A DNA stretch of 38,215 nucleotides from contig CALFXW010000203.1 in assembly GCA_937957805.1 (NCBI GenBank), forward strand, positions 1 through 38,215, written 5' to 3'. Below the pieces are notes generated by a model that saw only the letters and a list, made by a program, of their open reading frames with translations, was not told where the DNA came from and made no database searches. A program made the translations under genes and the position numbers. Position 1 is the first letter of the stretch. Every line of letters starts with the position of its first letter. Below are positions 28,230 through 37,303 of this stretch, in pieces. Source of the DNA: an uncultured Sphingopyxis sp. Lineage in GTDB: Bacteria; Pseudomonadota; Alphaproteobacteria; Sphingomonadales; Sphingomonadaceae.

Positions 28230-29048
28230 TTAGTAGGGCGGGCGGTCGAAGCCGCCGGGGCTGGATGTGAAAATCTCACACCCATCCTCAGTAATGCCGA
28301 TGCTATGTTCAAACTGCGCGGACAGGCTGCGGTCGCGGGTCACCGCCGTCCAGCCATCGTCGAGCAATTTGACCCCCGGCTTGCCCAGATTGATCATCGG
28401 TTCGATGGTGAAAAACATGCCGGGGCGCAGTTCCGGCCCGGTGCCCGGACGCCCGAAATGGGCGATTTCGGGCGCGTCATGGAATAATCGGCCCAGACCA
28501 TGACCGCAAAAATCACGCACCACGCCATAACGCTGCCGTTCGGCATGCGCCTGAATCGCCGCCCCAATATCGCCGACATGTTTGCCGGGGCGCGCCTGTT
28601 CGATGCCGAGCAGCAGACATTCATAGGTAACATCGACCAGCCGCCGCGCGCGCAAGGGGACATCGCCAACCAGGAACATACGGCTGTTGTCGCCATGCCA
28701 GCCATCGACGATGACGGTGATGTCGATATTGACAATATCGCCATCTTTCAGCGTTTTTTCGGACGGAATGCCGTGGCAGACGACATGGTTGATCGAAATA
28801 CAACTGGCATGGGCATAGCCGCGATAACCGACGGTCGCTGGAACCGCGCCCGCCGCCAGCACGAAATCGAGCACCAATTTATCCAGCTCAACCGTGATTG
28901 CGCCAGGCACCACATGGGGGACAAGCATGTCGAGCGCGGCAGCAGCCAGCGCGCCCGCGCGGCGCATCCCGGCAAAAGCATCCGGCCCATGGAGTTTAAT
29001 CGTGCCGTCGCGCAGCGCGTTTTCCTGATCAGCGATTACATATTGCAT
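28230..29048 (-). CDS. map: Type I methionine aminopeptidase
   Basis: This 272-residue enzyme removes the initiator methionine from nascent proteins. The five metal ligands have family spacing: D109 and D120 in NIDITVIVDGWHGDNS, H183 in GHGLGRLFH, E216 in TIEPM and E247 in FEHSIG. The substrate histidine H92 is in VVCHGIP. It lacks the N-terminal zinc-finger extension of eukaryotic type I enzymes. ATG at 29048 was preferred over an ATG four codons earlier; neither has a strong ribosome site. It points away from the CinA-like gene. glnB lies 186 nt downstream with its own promoter. Confidence 0.97.
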   Translation of the reverse strand: MQYVIADQENALRDGTIKLHGPDAFAGMRRAGALAAAALDMLVPHVVPGAITVELDKLVLDFVLAAGAVPATVGYRGYAHASCISINHVVCHGIPSEKTLKDGDIVNIDITVIVDGWHGDNSRMFLVGDVPLRARRLVDVTYECLLLGIEQARPGKHVGDIGAAIQAHAERQRYGVVRDFCGHGLGRLFHDAPEIAHFGRPGTGPELRPGMFFTIEPMINLGKPGVKLLDDGWTAVTRDRSLSAQFEHSIGITEDGCEIFTSSPGGFDRPPY

Positions 29049-29146
29049 GGCGGCGAGCATAGCAGTGCTGGACGATATTGGCGAGGGGGGCGTTTGCTTT
29101 GTGCAAGCCCCTTTTCATCGCGGGCAATGCGGCTAAGCTTTGGGCT

Positions 29147-29905
29147 ATGACTGCACCACGCATTTGGACCGCCGCCCTCATCATCATTGGCGACGAAATA
29201 TTGTCCGGCCGGACAGAGGATAAAAATATCGGCCAGATTGGCCGCTGGCTGAATGTTCAGGGCATAAGGCTTTGCCATGTGCGCGTCGTCGGCGATGTGG
29301 AGGGTGCGATAATCGGTGCGGTGCAGGCGCTGTCGGCATCGCATGATTACCTCTTTACCACCGGGGGCATCGGCCCGACGCATGATGATATTACGGTTGA
29401 TGCGATCGCCAAGGCTTTGGGGGTCGGTGTCGAATATCACCCCGATGCGGTGGCGGTGCTCACACGCTATTATGCCGACAAGGGCGGGGTGAATGACGCG
29501 CGGTTGCGCATGGCGCGGGTGCCCGCCGGGGCCGAACTAATCGTCAACCGCATGTCGGGCGCGCCCGGCATCCGCCATGGCAATATTTTCATCATGGCAG
29601 GGGTGCCCGCGATTACGGCGGGGATGCTTGATGCACTGACCGGCATGCTCGAAGGGGGCGCACCGCTGCGTTCCACCACCATCGGCTGCTGGGTGCAGGA
29701 AAGCGAGATTGCGGATCTGCTGCGCGAAACGGAACAGGCGCATGATGGCTGCCAGATTGGCAGCTATCCCTTTTTCCGTGAAGGGCGGGTCGGCTGCAAT
29801 TTCGTTGTCCGCAGCGTCGATGCAGTGGCGCTCGATGCCTGCACCCGCGCGCTCAGCGATGCGCTGGACGCGATGGGCCACCCGCCGGTCGGGGGCGGCA
29901 TCTGA
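29147..29905 (+). CDS. CinA N-terminal/MoCF-domain protein (molybdopterin-binding-like)
   Basis: This 252-residue protein consists of the MoCF-like CinA N-terminal domain: LIIIGDEILSGRTEDKN at the start, FTTGGIGPTHDDITVDAIA, then PAGAELIVNRMSGAPGI and NIFIMAGVPAI. It lacks the C-terminal nicotinamide-nucleotide amidase (PncC) domain, so it is a stand-alone COG1058 protein. In some bacteria, CinA-family N-domains hydrolyse ADP-ribose or related nucleotides; molybdopterin binding is the fold ancestry and not shown. ATG at 29147 gives the family N-terminus; an in-frame ATG at 29078 would overlap the region shared with divergent map. A strong hairpin follows the stop. Confidence 0.9.
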   Translation: MTAPRIWTAALIIIGDEILSGRTEDKNIGQIGRWLNVQGIRLCHVRVVGDVEGAIIGAVQALSASHDYLFTTGGIGPTHDDITVDAIAKALGVGVEYHPDAVAVLTRYYADKGGVNDARLRMARVPAGAELIVNRMSGAPGIRHGNIFIMAGVPAITAGMLDALTGMLEGGAPLRSTTIGCWVQESEIADLLRETEQAHDGCQIGSYPFFREGRVGCNFVVRSVDAVALDACTRALSDALDAMGHPPVGGGI

Positions 29906-29911
29906 AAAGAT

Positions 29912-29956
29912 GCCCCGCCCGCGCACCCTTGTTTGTTATGGGTGCGCAGGCGGGGC
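29912..29956 (-). terminator. Strong bidirectional-type hairpin between CinA-like gene and TonB receptor
   Basis: GCCCCGCC and GGCGGGGC form an outer stem, continued by GCGCACCC/GGGTGCGC with one mismatch, around an 11-base T-rich loop. On the minus strand ATCTTTTC follows, so it best serves the receptor gene, but it sits between converging genes. Confidence 0.75.
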
Positions 29957-29981
29957 GTCCCGGCGCCGAAAGCGTTAAATC

Positions 29982-32267
29982 TTAGAAACGATAGGCGATC
30001 GTTGCCGACCAGCGGCGCGGATCGTTGAAATAGGCTTCGACAAAGCCAAATGCCCCGCTGCCGTCATATCCGGCGACCGGCACGCGCTGGTTGGTGACAT
30101 TGTCGACCGCCAGACGCAACGACCAGCCGGTTTGCGGCAGGGTGAAGCTGGTGGAGATATTCATCAACACATGGCGCGGCGCGCGCAGCAACGGCGTATT
30201 TTCAACGTCGATGAAGGTTGCGGTGCGGTAATTGGCGTCGATGCGGAAACCCCATGCCAATTGTTCGCTAAGGTCGGTGTCATAGGCGATGCTGGCCGCT
30301 GCCGTCACTTCGGGGGCCTGCTTTGGCGTGCGGTTCGACACGTCGGTCGGCACGCCCGCGATGACCGAGATGAAGCGCAGATATTTGGCGTCCAGCAGGC
30401 CGATCGCGCCGCTCAGCGTCAGTTCGGGCGTGATGCGGGCGCTGGTTTCCACCTCCACCCCCTGAATGCGCGAACGGCCCGCATTTTCGGTGCGCACGAC
30501 CAGCAGACCGGTTGATGCCGACACCGTCGTAATCAGCAATTGCTGATTGCGATAATTGTTGCGGAAAGCCGAAACGTTAAAGGTAAAACCATGGCTGGGT
30601 TCGGTTTTGATCCCCATTTCCCACGCGGTCAGCGTTTCGGGGTCATAGCTGCCCACTTCTTCGAGCGAGGTCGGGCGACCATTGAACCCGCCCGAACGGA
30701 AACCGCGCGTCCAGCTGGCATAGAGCATCGCATTGTCGGCAAGGTCATAAGATAGCGACGCGCGTGGTGAGAAATTATTCCAGCTTTCGGCGAGGCGATA
30801 GCTCGGCGTCCCGGCGAGCAGCGGAGCCCCCGATTCATTGCGGATCGCCTGTTGGAAAAAGCGCTTGCGTTCGTGCGTGTAGCGCCCCCCCAATTCGATG
30901 GTCAGCGCGTCGGTGATGTCAAAGGTGACATTGCCGAACAGCGCATAATTGGTCGTCACCTGCCGGTTGAGAAAGTCGATGTTGAAATCGAGCGCGGTCG
31001 CAACCGGCGGCGGGAAACCGGCGTTGAGCAGCGCCTGATACAGCCCCTCCGCCACGATCAGCTGGGTCGCGTCGGTTGAATGTTCGCGGAAATAATATGC
31101 GCCGATCAGCAAATTGCCGCGATCCTGCGCAAAGGGCGTATTATATTGCAATTCCTGCGAAAATTGCCGGGTGCGTTCGTCGTGAATGTCGCCCGCATAA
31201 TTGATCGCTGCCGATGCGTCGCCATCGCGCCCGAAAATCATGTGGAGCCAGCGATAGGCGGTGATGGAGGTCAAGCGCCCGTCGCCAATGTCATAGGCGA
31301 GCTTGAGGTTGGTGTTCAGCGCATCGCCATCATCCCGGTTCAGGAACGGCGTGCTGTCGGTCTGATTGATGCTCGGCGGCACGGTGCAGCAGGGGCCGAG
31401 GACGCTGCTTTGCAGGCCGGAGAAAAAGCTCGGCGTAAAGGCCAGCATAGAGTGTGCGGCGCTGTTCTGGCGGCGGTGCAGCCCGTCCACCGACAGCGTC
31501 ATGTCGAGCAGATCGCCATCATGGTGGAGCGTGGCGCGCCCGGCAATGACGTTGCGATTGCCCAGATTTTTGCCCGACGGGATGCGCTGCCAGCCTTCGC
31601 CGAAATTGCCCAGCGCGCTCAACCCCAGCGACCAGCTGTCGGAAAGCGGCACGTCAACCCGCGCGCGCACGCGCACATCGTTGAAACGGCCATAACGCAC
31701 ATCGGCTTCACCGTTCAGATAGGATTCCGGCGTGTGGGTGGTGATGTTGATGGCACCGCCGATCGTGTTTTTGCCGAACAGCGAACCCTGTGGGCCGCGC
31801 AACACTTCAATCTGGTCGATGCCCATCAACTCGGTCATCGCGCCAAAGGTGCGCGCGATGTAAACGCCATCGATATATAGGCCGACCGCCGGGTCGGAGG
31901 TGATGATGAAGTCATTTTCGCCGACCCCGCGGATGAAGGGGGCGATGCCGCCGCTGTTACCGCCCTGACCCGGGGTAAAGCTGATGTTGGGCGCGGCCTG
32001 TTGCAGATCGCTTACCGCGTCCCAACCGCGTGCGGCCATTGCCTCTGCATTGACCGCGGTTACCGCAATCGGCACATCCTGCAGCAGTTCGGAACGCCGC
32101 CGCGCGGTGACGATAATCGCATCATCGCCCGCATCCGCCGCATTTGCTTCTGCCGCCGTGCCACCATTTGTCGCTGAATCTTGCGCAAATGCCGGGGCTG
32201 AAAAAGCCGTCAGCGCCACGAAAAGTGCCGAACTTGCCAGAAATTGCGCCCGCGAACCGACTTTCAT
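29982..32267 (-). CDS. TonB-dependent outer-membrane receptor
   Basis: This 761-residue precursor forms an energised outer-membrane barrel. It has a signal peptide to about residue 29 (APAFAQ) and a TonB-box-like segment DDAIIVTARRR near residues 48-58. The plug domain contains DVPIAVTAV, FIRGVGENDF, LYIDGVYI and IEVLRGPQGSLFGKNTIGGAI. A 22-strand-type barrel follows and ends in WSATIAYRF with the terminal phenylalanine. The ATG at 32267 has GGGGGAG nine bases upstream; the frame extends to 32345, but those residues lack signal-peptide logic. Sphingomonads encode many such receptors for siderophores, vitamins or plant-derived compounds. No Fur box or substrate gene is adjacent, so the ligand is unknown. 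Two cysteines in GPCCTVPP lie in an extracellular loop region. Confidence 0.95.
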   Translation of the reverse strand: MKVGSRAQFLASSALFVALTAFSAPAFAQDSATNGGTAAEANAADAGDDAIIVTARRRSELLQDVPIAVTAVNAEAMAARGWDAVSDLQQAAPNISFTPGQGGNSGGIAPFIRGVGENDFIITSDPAVGLYIDGVYIARTFGAMTELMGIDQIEVLRGPQGSLFGKNTIGGAINITTHTPESYLNGEADVRYGRFNDVRVRARVDVPLSDSWSLGLSALGNFGEGWQRIPSGKNLGNRNVIAGRATLHHDGDLLDMTLSVDGLHRRQNSAAHSMLAFTPSFFSGLQSSVLGPCCTVPPSINQTDSTPFLNRDDGDALNTNLKLAYDIGDGRLTSITAYRWLHMIFGRDGDASAAINYAGDIHDERTRQFSQELQYNTPFAQDRGNLLIGAYYFREHSTDATQLIVAEGLYQALLNAGFPPPVATALDFNIDFLNRQVTTNYALFGNVTFDITDALTIELGGRYTHERKRFFQQAIRNESGAPLLAGTPSYRLAESWNNFSPRASLSYDLADNAMLYASWTRGFRSGGFNGRPTSLEEVGSYDPETLTAWEMGIKTEPSHGFTFNVSAFRNNYRNQQLLITTVSASTGLLVVRTENAGRSRIQGVEVETSARITPELTLSGAIGLLDAKYLRFISVIAGVPTDVSNRTPKQAPEVTAAASIAYDTDLSEQLAWGFRIDANYRTATFIDVENTPLLRAPRHVLMNISTSFTLPQTGWSLRLAVDNVTNQRVPVAGYDGSGAFGFVEAYFNDPRRWSATIAYRF

Positions 32268-32453
32268 CACAATATGCTCCCCCAATATAGGATTTGGTAA
32301 TTTTGCGGCTACCAAAGCATATTGCGTATTGTTATGCAAGTGCATTTACGCGAAATATGGAAATTTGTCCAAATATATACCTATTTGCGTAATGGTATGG
32401 TCGGTCTTTGCACGGTGTGGGGGCAGGATATGCCGGATTTTGGCGCGGCGCGC

Positions 32454-33695
32454 CTATTGCGCGCGTGGTAAGCGCACCAGACCAAAAAGCGCGCTGATGG
32501 CTATCAACGACGCTACGGCAAAGCCGATGCCGTAAAAATGCACCGGGGCGTCTGCGCTGGTGAACCAGGCGAGCAGGGGGTTGTAGAGCAGCGGCGCGAT
32601 GACCGATCCCACCGCCATGCTGCTCGATGCGATGCCTTGTACTTCGCCCTGGGTGGTTCGGTTGGCGCGGCGGGTCATCATCGCGGTCAGGCACGGGTGG
32701 ATGAAGGATGAAATGGCGATTAACGGCATCACGGCCAGTGCCACCCAGCCATTTTCGTTGAAGGTCAATATCACCATGATCGTGATGGCCCCCACCAACC
32801 CAATCTCGGCCATGCGCCGTTCGCCAAAGCGGGCAATGGCGCGCCGCGCGAACAGCGACTGGGCAATCGCCATGGCGACACCCATCAGCGCCAGCGATAC
32901 GCCGACCAGCGCGTTCGACCAGCCAAAGCGGCCAATGGCGAAATAGGCCCAGGTCATCGGGTAAATGAGGCTGGCGAGCTGCCAGAGGAAATAGATTATG
33001 GTGATCGGCGTCAGCCCCGGCATCTGCCGGAGCTTGATGAGCGCACCCACCGGGTTGGCGCGCCGCCAGTCAAAGGGGCGGCGATTCTCGGGTGCCAGCG
33101 TTTCAGGCAGCGCCAGCCAGCCATAAGCAAAATTGGCAAAGGCGAGGATGGCAGAGGCATAAAAGGGCCAGCGATAATCAAATTCGCCCAACAACCCGCC
33201 GACCGCCGGGCCCATGACAAAGCCTGCGCCAAATGCGGCAGAGATAAGACCATAGAGGCGGGCACGATCATCCGCCGGGGTAATGTCGGCCAGCACCGCT
33301 TGCGCGGGCGCGTTGGTGGAGCCGAAAAGGCCGCTCAAAACCCGCGCCAGAAACAGCCAGCCCAGCGTCGGGGCCAGCGCCATAATCACAAAATCACAGG
33401 CAAAACCGAACAGCGAGCCGAGCAGCACCGGTCGCCGCCCGAACCGGTCGGACAAATTGCCGATGACGGGTGAAAAGACGAACTGCATCGCAGCAAAGGT
33501 GAGCGACAGCCAGCCACCAATTGCCGTCGCATGGGCAATATTGCTGTGCGATAGCGCCATCACCAGATCAGGCACCACAGGGATGATGACGCCAAAGGCC
33601 ATGGCGTTCAGAAACATGGTCGAGAGGACAAAGCGCACCGCCGCGCGATGTCCCTTTACGTCCGCCACCGTGCCGGCTGGCTGTGCGGCGGCCAT
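32454..33695 (-). CDS. MFS transporter, TetA/TCR-like drug or metabolite exporter
   Basis: This 413-residue membrane protein has 12 predicted helices. Motif A between helices 2 and 3 is GNLSDRFGRRPVLLGS, and an early FGVIIPVVPDL matches tetracycline/multidrug proton antiporters. FLARVLSGLFGSTNAPAQAVLADIT is the family's helix 4-5 block, read as ARVLSGLFGS and APAQAVLADIT. The ATG at 33695 shares a base with the stop of the upstream DUF1003 gene (TGATG), so the two are translationally linked. The substrate cannot be assigned from sequence; many sphingomonad TCR-family members are annotated as tetracycline resistance without proof. Confidence 0.9.
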   Translation of the reverse strand: MAAAQPAGTVADVKGHRAAVRFVLSTMFLNAMAFGVIIPVVPDLVMALSHSNIAHATAIGGWLSLTFAAMQFVFSPVIGNLSDRFGRRPVLLGSLFGFACDFVIMALAPTLGWLFLARVLSGLFGSTNAPAQAVLADITPADDRARLYGLISAAFGAGFVMGPAVGGLLGEFDYRWPFYASAILAFANFAYGWLALPETLAPENRRPFDWRRANPVGALIKLRQMPGLTPITIIYFLWQLASLIYPMTWAYFAIGRFGWSNALVGVSLALMGVAMAIAQSLFARRAIARFGERRMAEIGLVGAITIMVILTFNENGWVALAVMPLIAISSFIHPCLTAMMTRRANRTTQGEVQGIASSSMAVGSVIAPLLYNPLLAWFTSADAPVHFYGIGFAVASLIAISALFGLVRLPRAQ

Positions 33696-34243
33696 CAACC
33701 GGCCCCGTCAGTTGCCGCGGCAGGCAAAGCGCGGTCCAGCTTTGCCGCCAATATTTCGACCATTTCCTGCAAGCGGCCGATTTCCAGTTCGGCGCGCAAA
33801 TTCACCTCATAATCCAGACTGGCCGACAGCCGGTCTTTGGCGGCTTGGCGGTTCTGGCTCATCATGATGATCGGGGCCTGAATCGCCGCCAGCATCGACA
33901 GCATCAGGTTTAGGAAGGTGTAGGGGTAAGGGTCAAAGGCCATGTGCCAATGCGCGAGCACATCGGTGTTGAGCAGCATCCAGAACAGCAGGACAAAGCC
34001 AAAGCCGATGATGAAGGCCCAGGAACCGCCAACCGCTGCCACTTTGTCGGCCAAACGCTCGCCGTGGGTTGCGCTGTCATCCGCCACATCGGCGGCATCG
34101 CGGCTGGTTGGCGCGTGGGCGGCAATCGCTTCGAGCACGCGCACTTCTTCGGGTTCCAGCTGCCCCAACCCCTTACCGAGCAACCGTTCGGCCAGTTCAC
34201 CAATCTCTATTCCACGCGGATGGCTGAAAATATGGGTGTTCAT
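33695..34243 (-). CDS. DUF1003 membrane protein
   Basis: This 182-residue protein contains two membrane helices (about residues 74-92 and 108-128) separated by a short loop with MAFDPYPYTFLNLMLSML. MSQNRQAAKDRLSA after the second helix is the DUF1003 signature. A cytoplasmic coiled C-terminus follows (LRAELEIGRLQEMVEILAAKL). The N-terminal 70 residues are soluble and charged. The family's function is unknown. The ATG at 34243 has GAGGAG upstream. The TGA is shared with the MFS ATG. kdpD ends 146 nt upstream on the same strand, so a kdpD-DUF1003-MFS transcript is possible but unproven. Confidence 0.9.
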   Translation of the reverse strand: MNTHIFSHPRGIEIGELAERLLGKGLGQLEPEEVRVLEAIAAHAPTSRDAADVADDSATHGERLADKVAAVGGSWAFIIGFGFVLLFWMLLNTDVLAHWHMAFDPYPYTFLNLMLSMLAAIQAPIIMMSQNRQAAKDRLSASLDYEVNLRAELEIGRLQEMVEILAAKLDRALPAAATDGAG

Positions 34244-34389
34244 GGCTGCGGCTCCTCAACATGCAGCGACAGGTGGCGCTTTTGCGCCATTTCCGGCATT
34301 GTCCTTGGGGGTTTTGGGTCGTCTGTCAACCGTGGCGCAACGCGATTACCGCGCTCGCTGCCGCGCGGCTTGGGCCAGTCATTGCCTGC

Positions 34390-37047
34390 TCATTCGGTAA
34401 CGATGGTCGATGATCCGAAATATAGGGTGAAAATCGCGCCGCCATCGGGGTGGTTGGCGGCGGTGACGCTCAGCCCCATGGCTTCGGCAAACCCCTTGAC
34501 TATGGCGAGGCCGAGGCCGCTGCCGCCGTGGCGGTCGCCACCGGAGCCTTGCGCAAATGTTTCAAAAATATTGTCTTCCATCCCCGGGTCGAAACCTTGC
34601 CCTTGGTCGCGGACGCTGAGGAGGACGGCATCGGGTTGGCGCTGACCGGCGAGGGTGATTGCCCCCGCGCCCCCGCCATGTTGCACCGCGTTGGCGAGCA
34701 GATTGATTAAAATATGGTGGAGCAAGCGGGCATCGGCGCGTACCAGCGGCAAGCTGGGCGGCACTTGAAAATCAATATGATATCCCTTGAGCGTTTCTTT
34801 GAGATCGTGGATGGCGGTGGCGGCGGCATCGGTCAGATCAACAGGTTCAACGGTCAGTTTCAGGGCGTCGGCATCCAAGCGCACCATATCGACCAAATTG
34901 TCGAGAAAACGGCGCAGCTTGGCCAGCTCGGTGCGCGCCAGTGGCAATGTCGCCGCATCGGGGTGCTCGGTCTGGATTGCCTCTATCGCGCTGGTTACCC
35001 CGGTCAGCGGGGTGCGCAGGTCATGGCCGATCGACGACAATAGCGCGGCGCGTAGTCGGTCACGTTCCTTGAGCAGGGACATGCCGCGCATTTCATCCTC
35101 CAGATGGAGCCGTTCGTGCGCCAACGCTGCCTGACCAACCAGAGTAGACAGCAAAACCGCGCGATCCGCTGGAACCGGGTCACGGCCATCTTCGCGCGCT
35201 AGGCCAAGCACGGCCAAGGTGCCAAGCCCCGTTTTTAACGGGTGAAATTGCCAATTGGCGGAGGATAATGTCGCGCTGCCGTTACCCGCCAATTCCCCCC
35301 GGCGCCACGCCCATTCAGCGGCTGCGCTGTCGATGGGGTCGAGCACAATCGGATGCGGATAGGCGTCGGCCATTTGCAATATTCCGTCCCGGTTGACCAT
35401 CAGCAAGGTTTGCACCTGCATCAAGCGGGCGACTTCGGCACAGACCGTTTTAGCTGTCGCCGCGCGGTTGGATGCGCGGGCAAGCGTTTGGGAAAAAGCC
35501 GCCAAGGCCGCGCTTTCCTGCGCACCGCGCACCCCGACACGTGCCCGGTTGCGCAGCCGTCCGGCAAGATTGCTGGTGAATGCAGCGACCACCATCAAGA
35601 TCAGCATGGTCAGCAGGCTTTGGGGGTCGGAAATGGTGAACGTGTGGATCGGTGGTAGAAAGAAGAAATTAAATGCCAGCGCGGCAACCATGCCAGCGAT
35701 CAGGCCGGGGCGCAGGCCATAAATGCTTGCGGAAAGAATGATGGGGATGAGGTAAAGGAGGTCGATAGCACCCACACCAATCCATGGCTGGGCGATGCGT
35801 GCCACCAATGTCGTTGCCGCAAGCCATATCGCCATGATGATATAGCTGCGTGGGCTGCCCCACCCGCGCATCAAACTTGTGAAACTGCTAGACGGGTTTG
35901 CCGCAGGCGCAGAGGCTGGAATGACATGCACTGCCGCGCCCTGCTGATATTTGATCAACCTTTCGACAACCGATCCATGGCGCAGTTCGAACCACCAACT
36001 GCGCTGCGAGCGTCCGATGATGATTTGTGTCGCGTGCATAGCTTCGATCTGAAAACGCAGGCCATCAACGACATTTTCCGCCGGAACCGTGGCGATGGTG
36101 GCACCCAAGCTTGCGGCGAGCGCCAGCGCGGCGGCAACCCGGCGGCGGGCATCTTCTGAAAATGCTTCGTTGCGCGGCGTTTCGATATGCACCGCCATCC
36201 ATGATGCATGCAGCGCATCCGCCAGCCGTTTGGCATTGCGCACCAGTTCGTCCGCCCCCGGCTGTTCGTTGACTGCCACCAAAATGCGCTCGCCCGCACC
36301 GAAAATGCCCGGCTGTGCCGTCGCGTCCAATTCTTGCAGCATTTGCCGGTCAACGCTGAGCGCCGCGCGGCGCAGCGCCATTTCGCGTAGCGCCGACAAA
36401 TTTGCCTTGGAAAAAAAATGGTTGAGCGCGCGGCTAGCCTCTTCGGGCACATAGACTTTGCCGTCTTTCAGTCGCTCAATCAATTCGTCGGGCGGAATAT
36501 CCACCACCTGGATTTCGGCATGTTCGAATATCGCATCGGGCACCGTTTCGCGCACCCTTATGCGCGTAAAGCTGGTCACAATATCGTTGAGGCTTTCAAC
36601 ATGCTGGACGTTCAGTGTGGAAAATACGTTGATGCCCGCATCGAGCAATTCTTCGACATCCTGCCACCTTTTGGGGTGTCGGCTGCCCGCCACATTGCTG
36701 TGCGCCAGTTCATCGACCAGCGCCAAGGCGGGTTTGCGCGCCAGCACGGCGTCAATATCCATCTCGTGCAGCGTTCGCCCATGATATTGGGTGCTGCGTC
36801 GCGGCACGATCTCCAGCGGATCAAGCAGCGCCTGCGTTTCGGCGCGACCATGGGTTTCGGCCACCGCAACGACGACATCCTGCCCCTCTGCTAGCAGCGC
36901 CGCCCCTTCGGCCAGCATCGCATATGTTTTGCCGACGCCCGGTGCTGCCCCGAGGAAAATTTTGAGCTGCCCGCGCGCCGCACGATTTGCCTGACGCAAT
37001 AGCGCATCGGGGGAGGGGCGTTTGTCGGAACGGACAGCATCAACCAT
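34390..37047 (-). CDS. kdpD: Osmosensitive K+ sensor histidine kinase KdpD
   Basis: This 885-residue membrane kinase senses low potassium or turgor and phosphorylates KdpE. The N-terminal KdpD domain has Walker A GAAPGVGKTYAML (about residues 33-45) and LVDELAHSN. A USP-like domain follows (residues about 250-370). Four clustered membrane helices of the DUF4118 domain come near 400-490. A GAF-like region, the phosphoacceptor H675 in SSIGHDLRTPL, and an ATPase domain with N-box HHILINLLANAVQHGG, DQGQGFDPG and GSGLGLAIVKGF complete it. The length is typical. Unusually, it is divergent from kdpFA instead of following kdpC, and kdpE is not next to it in this window. Confidence 0.97.
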   Translation of the reverse strand: MVDAVRSDKRPSPDALLRQANRAARGQLKIFLGAAPGVGKTYAMLAEGAALLAEGQDVVVAVAETHGRAETQALLDPLEIVPRRSTQYHGRTLHEMDIDAVLARKPALALVDELAHSNVAGSRHPKRWQDVEELLDAGINVFSTLNVQHVESLNDIVTSFTRIRVRETVPDAIFEHAEIQVVDIPPDELIERLKDGKVYVPEEASRALNHFFSKANLSALREMALRRAALSVDRQMLQELDATAQPGIFGAGERILVAVNEQPGADELVRNAKRLADALHASWMAVHIETPRNEAFSEDARRRVAAALALAASLGATIATVPAENVVDGLRFQIEAMHATQIIIGRSQRSWWFELRHGSVVERLIKYQQGAAVHVIPASAPAANPSSSFTSLMRGWGSPRSYIIMAIWLAATTLVARIAQPWIGVGAIDLLYLIPIILSASIYGLRPGLIAGMVAALAFNFFFLPPIHTFTISDPQSLLTMLILMVVAAFTSNLAGRLRNRARVGVRGAQESAALAAFSQTLARASNRAATAKTVCAEVARLMQVQTLLMVNRDGILQMADAYPHPIVLDPIDSAAAEWAWRRGELAGNGSATLSSANWQFHPLKTGLGTLAVLGLAREDGRDPVPADRAVLLSTLVGQAALAHERLHLEDEMRGMSLLKERDRLRAALLSSIGHDLRTPLTGVTSAIEAIQTEHPDAATLPLARTELAKLRRFLDNLVDMVRLDADALKLTVEPVDLTDAAATAIHDLKETLKGYHIDFQVPPSLPLVRADARLLHHILINLLANAVQHGGGAGAITLAGQRQPDAVLLSVRDQGQGFDPGMEDNIFETFAQGSGGDRHGGSGLGLAIVKGFAEAMGLSVTAANHPDGGAIFTLYFGSSTIVTE

Positions 37048-37099
37048 GGCACCAGCCTAGCCCGATTGCCCGCCCGACACCAAATGCCGGTTGCACGAT

Positions 37100-37148
37100 T
37101 TAATGGCAATTTAATGCGATCGCCGATTTTCACCCGCGAAACTTAATG
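37100..37148. promoter_or_regulatory. Phased TTAATG repeats between kdpD and kdpFA
   Basis: TTAATG occurs at 37100, 37111 and 37143, spaced 11 and 32 bp, close to one and three helical turns. The region is the divergent kdp promoter zone, so a regulator such as KdpE binding one face is a reasonable guess. Confidence 0.4.
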
Positions 37149-37215
37149 GGCGATGCGCCTAGAGCGAACCCCAAGCGGACCCATGTCGGGTTCCGGCAAT
37201 TTTGGGGATGGGCGC

Positions 37216-37299
37216 ATGTCCGATCTTATCTGGCTTGGCCTCTCGGCGGGTCTATTGGGGCTGTGTTTGGCTTTTTTGTCCCTTTGCGAAAGGGCGTGA
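37216..37299 (+). CDS. 27-residue hydrophobic membrane peptide upstream of kdpF
   Basis: The peptide reads MSDLIWLGLSAGLLGLC then LAFLSLCERA: a single membrane helix with a short acidic start and a C-terminal CER motif. GGGGATGGG lies upstream. It ends 4 nt before kdpF. Small helices with a similar Cys-Glu-Arg end are, from memory, seen ahead of kdpF in other kdp operons; I cannot confirm by search here. It may be an extra small Kdp subunit or a leader peptide. It is too short for standard gene finders. Confidence 0.55.
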   Translation: MSDLIWLGLSAGLLGLCLAFLSLCERA

Positions 37300-37303
37300 T
37301 CTG

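Noticed and set aside
37202..37303. Longer KdpF starting at 37202
   Set aside because: The extra residues contain no KdpF features and overlap a better small ORF with its own ribosome site in another frame.
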